Assembly (NCBI GenBank): GCA_030688365.1
Contig: JAUYIE010000005.1
Coordinates: 48,885-112,884 of the forward strand
DNA: 64,000 bases
From: a bacterium
GTDB taxonomy: Bacteria; Patescibacteria; ABY1; JACQRZ01
Reading direction: 5' to 3'
Every line of letters starts with the position of its first letter. Position 1 is the stretch's first letter. The notes under the pieces are model-generated. The model had not been told where the DNA came from and made no database searches. It was given only the letters and a program-made list of their open reading frames with translations. The position numbers and the translations under genes were made by a program. Positions 16,063 to 22,854 of this stretch are shown here, piece by piece.

Positions 16063-16539
16063 TCAGTAATTCATATTTGATAAATCTTCAAGCGCTTTGA
16101 GTGCATAAAATTGCACCTTATCAGTTATACCATCCCTATTGCTCTCCAATTCTTCTTTTGTAAACCATCGGCATTCTTCAGTAATCTCTTCAGCCGACAA
16201 CTGTAATACATTAGTTTGTGTAGTAGCAAAATATATAAATGCAATATGTTCATGTATGTCATTGATATGATGTCTTTCTAAATATTGTGGTGGAATGAGC
16301 GATTGATCATAATCACCAAAGGCGGGTTGCCTTCCTTCCTCTGTGTGTAGTATCACATCTAACCCAACCTCTTCCTTGACTTCTCGCACTGCTGCTTCAT
16401 TGGGGTCTTCGTGTAATTCAATGTGCCCGCCAACGCTGAGCCACATCTTATATTTGTCATGTTTTCTCAAAAGTACGGTATTTTTATACACAATGTATGT
16501 CTCAACAACAAAATCTATTTTATCATGGATATGAGGCAT
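16063..16539 (-). CDS. NUDIX hydrolase
   Basis: 158 residues. The NUDIX box is complete at about residues 37-59: GGHIELHEDP followed by NEAAVREVKEEVGL, fitting G-x5-E-x7-REUxEExGU. It hydrolyses a nucleoside diphosphate linked to another moiety; the substrate cannot be predicted. The C-terminal part has the usual helix (RWFTKEELES). It lies 6 bases from the DUF1653 gene on the same strand, and the two are probably one transcript. Confidence 0.93.
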   Translation of the reverse strand: MPHIHDKIDFVVETYIVYKNTVLLRKHDKYKMWLSVGGHIELHEDPNEAAVREVKEEVGLDVILHTEEGRQPAFGDYDQSLIPPQYLERHHINDIHEHIAFIYFATTQTNVLQLSAEEITEECRWFTKEELESNRDGITDKVQFYALKALEDLSNMNY

Positions 16540-16545
16540 ATATCT

Positions 16546-16776
16546 TCAAATTCCTATATATCGAAATCGTGGCACGTCTTGTCCATCAATCACAACATTT
16601 TCCAAAAACATCGCTTTTGGGCGCACCCAAAGAGTATTTGCCTCCATACCTTTCACAGGATCGGGGTGATTATAGACAACCATTTCTTCAAGTGTCTCAC
16701 TGTGCAACGCGAGGCCAGTTACCTCAACAATAGTTCCTTTATAGTGCTGGTACTTTCCGAGTTTTATATCTTGCAT
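16546..16776 (-). CDS. DUF1653 domain protein
   Basis: 76 residues made of a single DUF1653 domain: LGKYQHYKGTIVEVTGLALH, then SETLEEMVVYNHPDP, LWVRPKAMFLENV and the end VPRFRYIGI. The family is widespread and small, and its function is unknown. It is often fused or adjacent to NUDIX enzymes, and here it precedes one by 6 bases. A truncated second copy of the same gene start is found at 7198-7269. Confidence 0.9.
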   Translation of the reverse strand: MQDIKLGKYQHYKGTIVEVTGLALHSETLEEMVVYNHPDPVKGMEANTLWVRPKAMFLENVVIDGQDVPRFRYIGI

Positions 16777-16789
16777 AAAAATTTTTTGA

Positions 16790-17200
16790 CTAGGAATTCA
16801 TACTATCTTTTGATATCTCCTTCAATACCCATTGTTTCACATTTTGAGCAGCTTTATAGGCGTCCTTTGCATCGCCCCAATGAAATTCTGGAAAATCGCC
16901 GGGATAACGAGTTTGGACATAGTACCCGTTTAAAAAAGTAAGATCTTCTTTGACCTCCTTCATAGAAGGTAAAAATACCTCTATTGTGGTAGCAATAGCA
17001 ACAAGATCATGAATTTTTGGAAAAGATCGATCAGCAAAGACGAGTAATCCCTTTAAATACTTTTCTGCGATCTGTTGAGATAAAAAACACACCGTGCTTG
17101 GCGACCCATGCTGTTCTTTGAGAATAAAACTGGCAGAAAGGTCATCCTCGTCAGCCTTTGCAAACCACTTTTGATAGAGATTATTTTGCTTTTTTGGCAT
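16790..17200 (-). CDS. HEPN domain protein (toxin-like partner of MNT)
   Basis: 136 residues starting at MPKKQNNLYQKW (ATG 17200); the longer frame from 17236 lies inside the upstream gene. It shows the HEPN helical pattern: KWFAKADEDDLSASFIL, then CFLSQQIAEKYLKGLLVF, the KIHDLVAI helix and YYVQTRYPGDFPE. HEPN proteins form the toxin or ligand-binding half of HEPN-MNT modules. The classic R-x4-6-H RNase motif is not clear, so RNase activity is uncertain. The start overlaps the end of the MNT gene by 20 bases. Confidence 0.88.
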   Translation of the reverse strand: MPKKQNNLYQKWFAKADEDDLSASFILKEQHGSPSTVCFLSQQIAEKYLKGLLVFADRSFPKIHDLVAIATTIEVFLPSMKEVKEDLTFLNGYYVQTRYPGDFPEFHWGDAKDAYKAAQNVKQWVLKEISKDSMNS

Positions 17201-17513
17201 AGAGTATTTTGCCTTTTTTAAGGATATCACCAACAAAAAAATCGCCCATATCCATACGTTTTTTTACCTGGACAGGAGTCATGACAATAATATCAAGGGC
17301 TACTTTCCGTCCCCACAAAGCCCCGTCAATCTCTCGCGCAACCTCACGTGTCGATCTCGTTGTTTTTTTGATAACTACGAGATCAATATCACTGTCTTTA
17401 TGTGGTTTCCCCCACGCGTGGGAGCCAAAAAGTATTATTTTTTCAGGGTTAAACTCACGAGAGATAATCGCTGTAAATTCCTCAATTGCTTTTTTGGGAG
17501 ACGTTGAATACAT
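17181..17513 (-). CDS. Minimal nucleotidyltransferase (MNT antitoxin-like)
   Basis: 110 residues. Pol-beta-type nucleotidyltransferase motif ILFGSHAWGKPHKDSDIDLVV (G-S near 31-32 and the D-x-D at about 42-44), with a third acidic position in KVALDIIVMTP. In HEPN-MNT systems this protein neutralises its partner, in characterised cases by AMPylating it. A TATACT box (17524-17529, minus strand) lies 10 bases before the ATG with no Shine-Dalgarno, suggesting a leaderless transcript carrying both genes. Confidence 0.9.
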   Translation of the reverse strand: MYSTSPKKAIEEFTAIISREFNPEKIILFGSHAWGKPHKDSDIDLVVIKKTTRSTREVAREIDGALWGRKVALDIIVMTPVQVKKRMDMGDFFVGDILKKGKILYAKKAK

Positions 17514-17567
17514 ATAGGTCTATAGTATAACAAAAACCACTTTTCTACAACCCATATTGCTCTACTG

Positions 17568-18620
17568 TTACATCGTCATCTTTTTTATAACCTCTTCCAA
17601 CCTGCGCGCATTGCAATGTCCCAACATCCCTAAATATGACTGCCTTGTACTCTCTAATCTTTCTTTGGTGATACGTCCAAGCTGAAATTCATGGATTCTT
17701 TCAATAAGCTTGTTCATCATACGCTTGCGGGTAAGTGGCCGTACGATGGTATGATCAGGAAGTGATATATATCCTAAGAAATCAATTCCTTGCGACCATT
17801 TCCGGATGCTGACTTTTTTAGGATGTAGTTCGAGACACAATCGTTGTGATAAAAATTCCTGCAACCTCATAATCAACTCCCCAAGCCACACTTTATCGTG
17901 ACTGATTATCACAAAATCATCGCAATATCTGATATAATAGGTTGCCTTTAATACATGCTTCACAAACTGATCCAACTCATTGAGATATATATTCGCAAAT
18001 AGCTGACTCGTTACATTTCCGAGAGGAATCCCTTTCCCTTTTGACACTTCAAAGCCGACAATAATTTGCTCCAATAGCTTCATCACCCGATCAGTACCCA
18101 ACCTATCCCATAATAACTCCAACAGCACATTATGATCGACTGAATCAAAAAATCTCCGCACATCGCATTTGAGCACATACACCGGCCGTGTTATATTGTT
18201 ACTTTCCTTCCTCAGGAAAACACGTAATCTCTCTATTGCGCGATGCGTCCCCTTTCCTAGACGGCATGAATAGGAATCGAAAATAAACGAGCGATCAAAT
18301 AGTTGGTATAATATTCGGAAGATAGCATGATGAACTAATCGATCTCTCACCTGCGCTTTGTGGATATGTCGTATTTTTGGGTCAGTGATGTAAAATGGGG
18401 TATAGGCTCCATGGCGATATCGCCCAATGAGGAGTTCTCTATGTAGTGGAAATAGATGATCCTCAAGATGCAACGCAAATTCATGAATATCTCCCTTACC
18501 CCATTTGCCACGCGAAAATTCTTGCCACGAAATCACGAGATTTTCAAGACTAATTATTACATCAAAAAAACTTGTATGGTAACCCCCCCCCACGACTTCG
18601 GATCGGTTCCTGTTGTCCAT
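17568..18620 (-). CDS. Reverse transcriptase of a diversity-generating retroelement
   Basis: 350 residues. RT motifs in order: the N-terminal block HKAQVRDRLVHHAIFRIL, SYSCRLGKGTHRAI, the motif A metal site LKCDVRRFFDSVDH (Asp153), the DGR-type motif IPLGNVTSQLFANIYLNELD (198-217; LGxxxSQ where group II and retroviral RTs have QGxxxSP), and YCDD (232-235). C-terminal IDFLGYISLP and QSYLGMLGHCN complete the fold. There is no maturase X or HNH endonuclease domain, so it is not a group II intron RT. In DGRs this enzyme copies a template RNA with adenine mutagenesis into a target gene. An Avd gene and a target gene lie upstream. The first 20 residues (MDNRNRSEVVGGG...) overlap avd on the other strand and contain the G-tract. 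Confidence 0.93.
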   Translation of the reverse strand: MDNRNRSEVVGGGYHTSFFDVIISLENLVISWQEFSRGKWGKGDIHEFALHLEDHLFPLHRELLIGRYRHGAYTPFYITDPKIRHIHKAQVRDRLVHHAIFRILYQLFDRSFIFDSYSCRLGKGTHRAIERLRVFLRKESNNITRPVYVLKCDVRRFFDSVDHNVLLELLWDRLGTDRVMKLLEQIIVGFEVSKGKGIPLGNVTSQLFANIYLNELDQFVKHVLKATYYIRYCDDFVIISHDKVWLGELIMRLQEFLSQRLCLELHPKKVSIRKWSQGIDFLGYISLPDHTIVRPLTRKRMMNKLIERIHEFQLGRITKERLESTRQSYLGMLGHCNARRLEEVIKKMTM

Positions 18621-18935
18621 AAAGCATCAGAGTGGTACAAGACCATTTATAAATTCTCCGCAAAAATCTCCAAGAAAAATCGCTTTGGTATCTACTTGCG
18701 AATAGAACAGCACTCGCTCGAGCTCATTGACCTGCTTCTTGTCGCTACTCTTGAAAGTAAGGAAAGTAAATCTCTCCCTCTTCGTCGCGCCCGTCTCAAG
18801 ATAGAATCCCTCAAACACCTCTTGCGGATATGTTATGAGCTGGGGATCATCGACATCAAATACTATATAAATTTTGAATATCGTCTCCAGGAAATCTCAA
18901 AAATGACCAATCGTTGGCTACAGTCTTTGAAATAG
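18576..18935 (+). CDS. avd: Avd-like four-helix-bundle accessory protein of the DGR
   Basis: 119 residues, the usual Avd length, predicted as four helices. The segments SVPVVHKASEWYKTIYKF, SLPLRRARLKIESLKHLLR, CYELGIIDIKYYINFEYRL and QEISKMTNRWLQSLK match the Avd/bAvd pattern of a basic bundle ending in a W-L motif. Avd binds RT and template RNA and is needed for cDNA synthesis in characterised DGRs. The start ATG 18576 is the only good one. It puts codons 3-5 inside a run of nine C. Oddly, the gene is on the plus strand while RT and target are on the minus strand, and it overlaps the RT 5' end by 45 bases. The alternative is a generic four-helix-bundle protein, but the neighbours make Avd more likely. 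Confidence 0.82.
   Translation: MVTPPHDFGSVPVVHKASEWYKTIYKFSAKISKKNRFGIYLRIEQHSLELIDLLLVATLESKESKSLPLRRARLKIESLKHLLRICYELGIIDIKYYINFEYRLQEISKMTNRWLQSLK
18583..18591. repeat. Nine-C homopolymer in the 5' ends of avd and RT
   Basis: Nine consecutive C on the plus strand, within codons 3-5 of avd and codons 10-13 of the RT (as G on its strand). A length change of one would frameshift both genes if both use the ATG starts given here. Confidence 0.85.
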
Positions 18936-18939
18936 CACA

Positions 18940-18963
18940 CAGAGCCCGCTTGCGCGGACTCTG
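18940..18963. other. Inverted repeat 3' of the variable region
   Basis: Stem CAGAG-C-CCGC / GCGG-A-CTCTG: ten positions with one mismatch around the loop TTGC. It lies between the avd stop (18935) and the stop of the variable protein (18975), 12 bases beyond the latter. No T-run follows on either strand, so it is not a good terminator. In the BPP-1 DGR a GC-rich stem with a 4-base loop just downstream of the variable repeat promotes retrohoming; this element has the same layout. Confidence 0.6.
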
Positions 18964-18974
18964 TATTGGGCATT

Positions 18975-19103
18975 TTAGGAGACTACCTCACGGAGGCGCA
19001 AATTGTCATTGTAGTTGTCAGTGTTGTACCAGTTCACCTTGACCTTACCATCGTTGAAGTTGACGTTGGGAACGTTACCGTCCACATTGCGAGAACCCGC
19101 ACA
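18975..19103 (-). other. Putative DGR variable region (VR)
   Basis: The last 42 codons of the target gene, from Cys201 to the stop. Nine of the codons are AAC or AAT, concentrated in NVPNVNFND and VNWYNTDNYNDN. Asn codons are the template state that adenine mutagenesis diversifies. The fixed framework CAGSR, VP, VNWY, DN and LRLR alternates with the Asn positions. I did not find a near-identical template repeat in the window. Confidence 0.7.
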
Positions 19104-19703
19104 AAGTGTGTAATTTTTTACATCGAGATGTCTTTTTTTCTCCCAATATTTCAAAAGCCCAAGTAAAAGACGTTCCCTCACCGTTACACCCTTAATGCTC
19201 TTTTCCTTAGCCTTATCTGCCGAAATGTTGGCATATTTTCTGTTAGGCTCAATTGAGCCTTCTACCCAGACAATCTGCATACCTTTAGCAGGATCACGCT
19301 CAAGATCCGTCACAACTTCATCTAAAGAACGTCCTCCGTATCCGTAAATGGTAATTTCGATCTTTAATTTGGCATATCCATCCAATATTTCCTTGTGGGT
19401 CACACCCTCAGGGATTATTACCAACTGCCATCCTTTTCCCCGAGGACATTCAGGGATCATATTTTCATCAATGTCGATGTCCCTATTAAAAACATCTTTA
19501 AAAAACTTTTTTTGTTGAGTGATAACATCAAAAATATTTTCTGGATTCTCTGCTGCTTTTTTTTGAGATTCCTGATTCGAGGCAATAATTTTTTTGACCT
19601 TTTCAAGTTTATCTTGAGGAAGTGTCAAAATGTCACTATAATCAATTCCTATCTGCTCTAATGCAAGAGCAACAGAATCGGCAACGGCGATGATTTTATT
19701 CAT
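18975..19703 (-). CDS. DGR target (variable) protein with C-type-lectin-like C-terminus
   Basis: 242 residues, starting at an ATG preceded by AGGAGA. The N-terminal ~65 residues are helical (LPQDKLEKVKKIIASNQ). The middle region (about 90-155) is mixed alpha/beta (GWQLVIIPEGVTHKEILDGY, IYGYGGRSLDEVVTDL). The C-terminal ~75 residues carry the CLec-like core: SIKGVTVRERLLLGLLKYW, then LCAGSRNVDGNVPNVNF and VNWYNTDNYNDNLRLREVV at the very end, the usual place of a variable region. There is no signal peptide, so it is probably cytoplasmic or exported by a non-Sec route. It has its own promoter and converges on avd. Ligand-binding diversity is the expected role, by family knowledge. Confidence 0.85.
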   Translation of the reverse strand: MNKIIAVADSVALALEQIGIDYSDILTLPQDKLEKVKKIIASNQESQKKAAENPENIFDVITQQKKFFKDVFNRDIDIDENMIPECPRGKGWQLVIIPEGVTHKEILDGYAKLKIEITIYGYGGRSLDEVVTDLERDPAKGMQIVWVEGSIEPNRKYANISADKAKEKSIKGVTVRERLLLGLLKYWEKKRHLDVKNYTLCAGSRNVDGNVPNVNFNDGKVKVNWYNTDNYNDNLRLREVVS

Positions 19704-19758
19704 TATTTTCTCCTATTTCCGAGCTACGCTCGTTTTAAAATTACAATACGATGAACGG

Positions 19759-19787
19759 AGTAAAGCATATTTTACCATTTTTGTCAA
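19759..19787 (-). promoter_or_regulatory. Promoter of the DGR target gene
   Basis: On the minus strand, TTGACA (19782-19787) and TTTACT (19759-19764) with a 17-base spacer, about 55 bases upstream of the start codon. A small stem CGAGC-tac-GCTCG (19720-19732) lies in the leader just before the ribosome binding site. Confidence 0.65.
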
Positions 19788-19864
19788 GAATGTTAGGGAC
19801 AATATGCCATAAATATAACAAAAGACTCCCTATTCGGATAACATAATTTATGAGGATCGATCAA

Positions 19865-20215
19865 CTACTGACCATTAGGTGTAATCATTTTCTTTGACAA
19901 ACTTATATTCGGCTCTCTCCCATACTCCGGCGTGACCACATTGCCGACGGGAACTTTCTTGACCTCAATTATACCAAGCGCGACGGTCTGCGCAACAGGT
20001 CGATCTTCAATCATAGGAATACCAACCACAGGGATCCCTAGTCCAAACGACAATGTATTTCCAACAACAATCCCACTCCGCAGTGCAGAAAACGCCCCAG
20101 GGCCACTGTTTACCACAATACCCTTAAGCGATTCCAATGTCACCCCATTTTCTTTCAAACCTTGCTGAATGCCTTTGAGTGGATCCATATGACCGTTGCC
20201 TCGTATATTTATCAA
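19865..20215 (-). pseudogene. Truncated tsaB copy
   Basis: The frame from about 20200 to 19865 (GNGHMDPLKGIQQGLKENGV, NSGPGAFSALRSGIVVGNTL, EYGREPNI) is about three quarters identical by eye to the intact tsaB product at 21597-22010. It lacks the first ~33 residues, which form the first strands of the ASKHA fold. The homology begins abruptly at GNGH and the upstream sequence is unrelated. The remaining frame is open with ATG 20215, but a functional protein is doubtful. It probably arose by partial duplication; the exchanger gene separates the copies. Confidence 0.7.
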
Positions 20216-20458
20216 TATATGATACTGGCACTTCTATATGTTGGTATGCTTCTGAACCAGGTGCAATTATGCGACATTTTGGGATCTTTATATCCTTTGA
20301 CAAGGAAACTCTGTCGGCTTTATAGGTAAATAGAGACCTTTCTGCCTTAAAGAACGACACCGATCTAACCAGCTATGACCCGGTTTTATATCAATCTTGT
20401 ATCGTTTTTTACCCAGCGAGAGTGTGGGAGAGACTCGAATTAGTGTATTACTTTTCAT
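20201..20458 (-). pseudogene. Fragment of an unknown gene joined to the tsaB copy
   Basis: ATG 20458 follows an AGGGG site at a sensible distance and begins MKSNTLIRVSPTLSLGKKRY. Around 20360 the coding sense appears to move to another frame (FFKAERSLFTYKADRVSLSK, then IIAPGSEAYQHIEVPVSYID) and then runs into the truncated tsaB copy. I do not recognise the family. It is read as a frameshifted and truncated gene, with the other explanation being chance open frames. It fills most of the gap up to the exchanger gene. Confidence 0.35.
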
Positions 20459-20530
20459 TATTTCATCCCCTATTTTCAAAATGAACTAGATATCTAGATA
20501 GTAAGGTTTTACGTCAATGTAGTCAAACCC

Positions 20531-21487
20531 CTATTTCGTCATAACCAAAAATACGATATACGCAACATACAGTCCAACCATCATGATCCCCTGCCAACGT
20601 TCCACGACATGTCGTTTCCCCAAAAACATTATAATAAACAAAAGTGCACTGGCACCGATAGTCATCAAAATGTCACCATTTGAACTATCATCAAATGGCA
20701 ATGGACGCACAAGAGCGGAAAAACCCAATATCCAAAATATATTAAAAATGTTTGACCCGACGACATTTCCAATCGCAATATCTGTTTGTTTTTTAAATGC
20801 CGCGACAGCAGATGTGGCAAGTTCTGGCAAAGACGTACCAATAGCGACAATCGTCAACCCGATCAATGACTGACTAATATGAAAATTTTCAGCTATTTTA
20901 ACCGCTCCATCAACAATCCATTTTCCTCCAACCACCAATCCAATCATGCCCGCTATGATAAACAGAGTTGATTTGAAATACCCCATTTTCTTGATTTCAA
21001 TCTCATCCTTTTCCCCTGTAATCTTTGATATACCAAAAGTGTAGTATAGAAATATCAATAATAGTGACAGCAACACTACGCCATCAATCCTGCTTAATCC
21101 AGAAAAACTTCCACTATCAATCAAGTTATCGTTGACTAGGACTCCCAACAAAACCGCCGCTAGTAGACCGAGGGGAATTTCTTTCCATACAGTATTTTTT
21201 TTCGTTGCTAGTGGATAGATGATCGCTGCAACACCCAATATCAATAAAATATTAGCAATGTTGCTCCCCAAAATATTACCAATAGCAAGTTGTGTATTAC
21301 CTTGCGCACTTGCAAAGATGTTCACGATAAACTCCGGCGCCGACGTACCAAACGATACAACAGTAAGCCCGATGACAATGGTGGAAATTTTTAACTTCTT
21401 TGCCACTGACGAAGAACCGTCCACCAACAAGTCAGCCCCTTTGATGAGGATGTAAAACCCGATTATAAACAAAATATATGTGAGCAT
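20531..21487 (-). CDS. Calcium/sodium antiporter (CaCA family, YrbG-like)
   Basis: 318 residues with about ten membrane segments in two inverted halves. Each half carries the alpha-repeat signature: VVSFGTSAPEFIVNIFAS with AIGNILGSNIANILLILG in the first, and VAIGTSLPELATSAVAAF with AIGNVVGSNIFNIFWILG in the second. The glutamates in these repeats bind Ca2+. It probably exports Ca2+ or exchanges it for Na+ at the inner membrane. It lies between the truncated and intact tsaB copies on the same strand and is not clearly in an operon. Confidence 0.95.
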   Translation of the reverse strand: MLTYILFIIGFYILIKGADLLVDGSSSVAKKLKISTIVIGLTVVSFGTSAPEFIVNIFASAQGNTQLAIGNILGSNIANILLILGVAAIIYPLATKKNTVWKEIPLGLLAAVLLGVLVNDNLIDSGSFSGLSRIDGVVLLSLLLIFLYYTFGISKITGEKDEIEIKKMGYFKSTLFIIAGMIGLVVGGKWIVDGAVKIAENFHISQSLIGLTIVAIGTSLPELATSAVAAFKKQTDIAIGNVVGSNIFNIFWILGFSALVRPLPFDDSSNGDILMTIGASALLFIIMFLGKRHVVERWQGIMMVGLYVAYIVFLVMTK

Positions 21488-21596
21488 ATCCTCTTTTGTT
21501 TTGATTACATGATCTTTGTGGGATCGTCGTTTATAATAGTATCATACATAGCCAAAATCTCAGTGGAAAACCACAACTTTGACAAATAGGGAAGAC

Positions 21597-22010
21597 TTAT
21601 TTTTCTTTCGTCACAGTTATATTCGGTTCTCTTCCATATTCCGGCTCCACAACATTACCAATAGGTGCACCCTTACACGCCATGATACCGAGTAACGCAG
21701 TCTGTGCACTAGGACGATCATCGGGCATCGGAATACCAACAACAGGAATACCGAGAGCAAACAAAAGCGTGTTCGCTACAACAATACCACCTCGCAATGC
21801 AGAAAAAGCACCGGGACCACTATTTACGATGATTCCTTCCAGTGATTCCAATGTCACACCATTTTCTTTTAGTCCTTTTTCTACACCTACCAAAGGATCC
21901 ATGTGACCGTTTCCTTCTGGTACGACAGAGACAACACTTTTTACTCCTGCCTCATCAGCAAGGGCAATCCACGCTTTATCCTTATATGCCGTGTTTATAA
22001 TCAAATACAT
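21597..22010 (-). CDS. tsaB: tRNA threonylcarbamoyladenosine biosynthesis protein TsaB (short form)
   Basis: 137 residues against about 200-230 in most bacteria. The N-terminus MYLIINTAYKDKAWIAL is the first ASKHA strand pair. The diagnostic segment is IIVNSGPGAFSALRGGIVVA, followed by NTLLFALGIPVVGIP. The C-terminal half of usual TsaB is shortened. TsaB scaffolds TsaD and TsaE in t6A formation, using the product of TsaC (5759). It lies one base after wecG on the same strand. A truncated paralogue is found at 19865. Confidence 0.88.
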   Translation of the reverse strand: MYLIINTAYKDKAWIALADEAGVKSVVSVVPEGNGHMDPLVGVEKGLKENGVTLESLEGIIVNSGPGAFSALRGGIVVANTLLFALGIPVVGIPMPDDRPSAQTALLGIMACKGAPIGNVVEPEYGREPNITVTKEK

Positions 22011-22011
22011 A

Positions 22012-22800
22012 TTATTTTTGTTTTGCTTTCCTTACCGCGTGCGGAAATGCAATAGTAGCTGTCACGATCCTACGCCATCGTCGTATTGGCTGATTGATAA
22101 GGCGAAATAACCATTCAAGCCCCAATGCGCGCATCCAGCGTGATGCACGTGGCACGACACCCGCCACATAATCAAGTGCTCCCCCGACACCAATTGCAAT
22201 CTTTATAGAAGGAAGTTCTTTGAGATAGCGTGCAATCCAGATATCTTGTGTCGGTGCACCGTACGCGACCAATAGCACGTCAGGTGCCGATGTACGTATC
22301 TCATCCAGTATTGTTTCCATTTCTTCTTGCTTAGCAAACTCCGCAAAGTACGGTTCACTACTGCCCTGCTTTGACACGCCACCACGCATTCCCACAATTT
22401 TCAATTCTGGATATGCACGACGAAATGCCAGACCGGCCTTTTGCACGACTTCATCAGAACGCCCGCCGAGCAAATACATTCGTTTGCCATATTGCGCACA
22501 CAGTCTTGCAAGATCCCAACTAAAGTCCGTCCCAGTGATACGCTCTAGTTTCCCTTGCGCACCGTAAAGATATTTTGAAGCTTTCACAATACCCTCACCA
22601 TCTGCGATAGCGATATCAGCATTGCCAAGCACAGTGGCAAACGTCGTATCGTGTTGCGCCGCCATAACGTATTCTGGATTGACGGTCACGATATGATGAG
22701 ACGAAGATGACGAAAACCAATCCACACACGTTTTGCGCAGTTGATCCAGTGAGATCTGGTGTACGTTGACCCCCAAAATGTCTCGTGTTTGAAATGCCAT
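22012..22800 (-). CDS. WecG/TagA/CpsF family glycosyltransferase (GT26)
   Basis: 262 residues from ATG 22800, preceded by AGGG; a TTG six codons upstream is less likely. Family motifs: HHIVTVNPEYVMAAQHD, then ADIAIADGEGIVKASKYL, RITGTDFSWDLARLCAQYG, MYLLGGRSDEVV, VAYGAPTQDIWIARYL and IGVGGALDYVAGVVPRA, then RWMRALGLEWLFRLINQPIR. It transfers ManNAc(A)-type sugars to lipid-linked GlcNAc at the inner face of the membrane, for teichoic acid or enterobacterial common-antigen-like glycans. The acceptor here is unknown. It appears cotranscribed with tsaB. Confidence 0.95.
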   Translation of the reverse strand: MAFQTRDILGVNVHQISLDQLRKTCVDWFSSSSSHHIVTVNPEYVMAAQHDTTFATVLGNADIAIADGEGIVKASKYLYGAQGKLERITGTDFSWDLARLCAQYGKRMYLLGGRSDEVVQKAGLAFRRAYPELKIVGMRGGVSKQGSSEPYFAEFAKQEEMETILDEIRTSAPDVLLVAYGAPTQDIWIARYLKELPSIKIAIGVGGALDYVAGVVPRASRWMRALGLEWLFRLINQPIRRWRRIVTATIAFPHAVRKAKQK

Positions 22801-22854
22801 ATATAAAGACCCTATCAAATTAAAATCGTCCTATCAAGAAAAATACCACTTCCC

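Noticed and set aside
17568..18620. Group II intron or CRISPR-associated RT
   Set aside because: The RT lacks maturase and endonuclease domains, no intron RNA domain V-like sequence is evident nearby, and the LGxxxSQ motif with an Avd neighbour fits a DGR better. No CRISPR repeat is visible.
18560..18640. Template repeat of the DGR in the overlap of avd and RT
   Set aside because: Only short, scattered matches to the target end; the avd coding sense explains the sequence better.
18940..18963. Bidirectional terminator between avd and the target gene
   Set aside because: No T-run on either strand; kept only as an inverted repeat.
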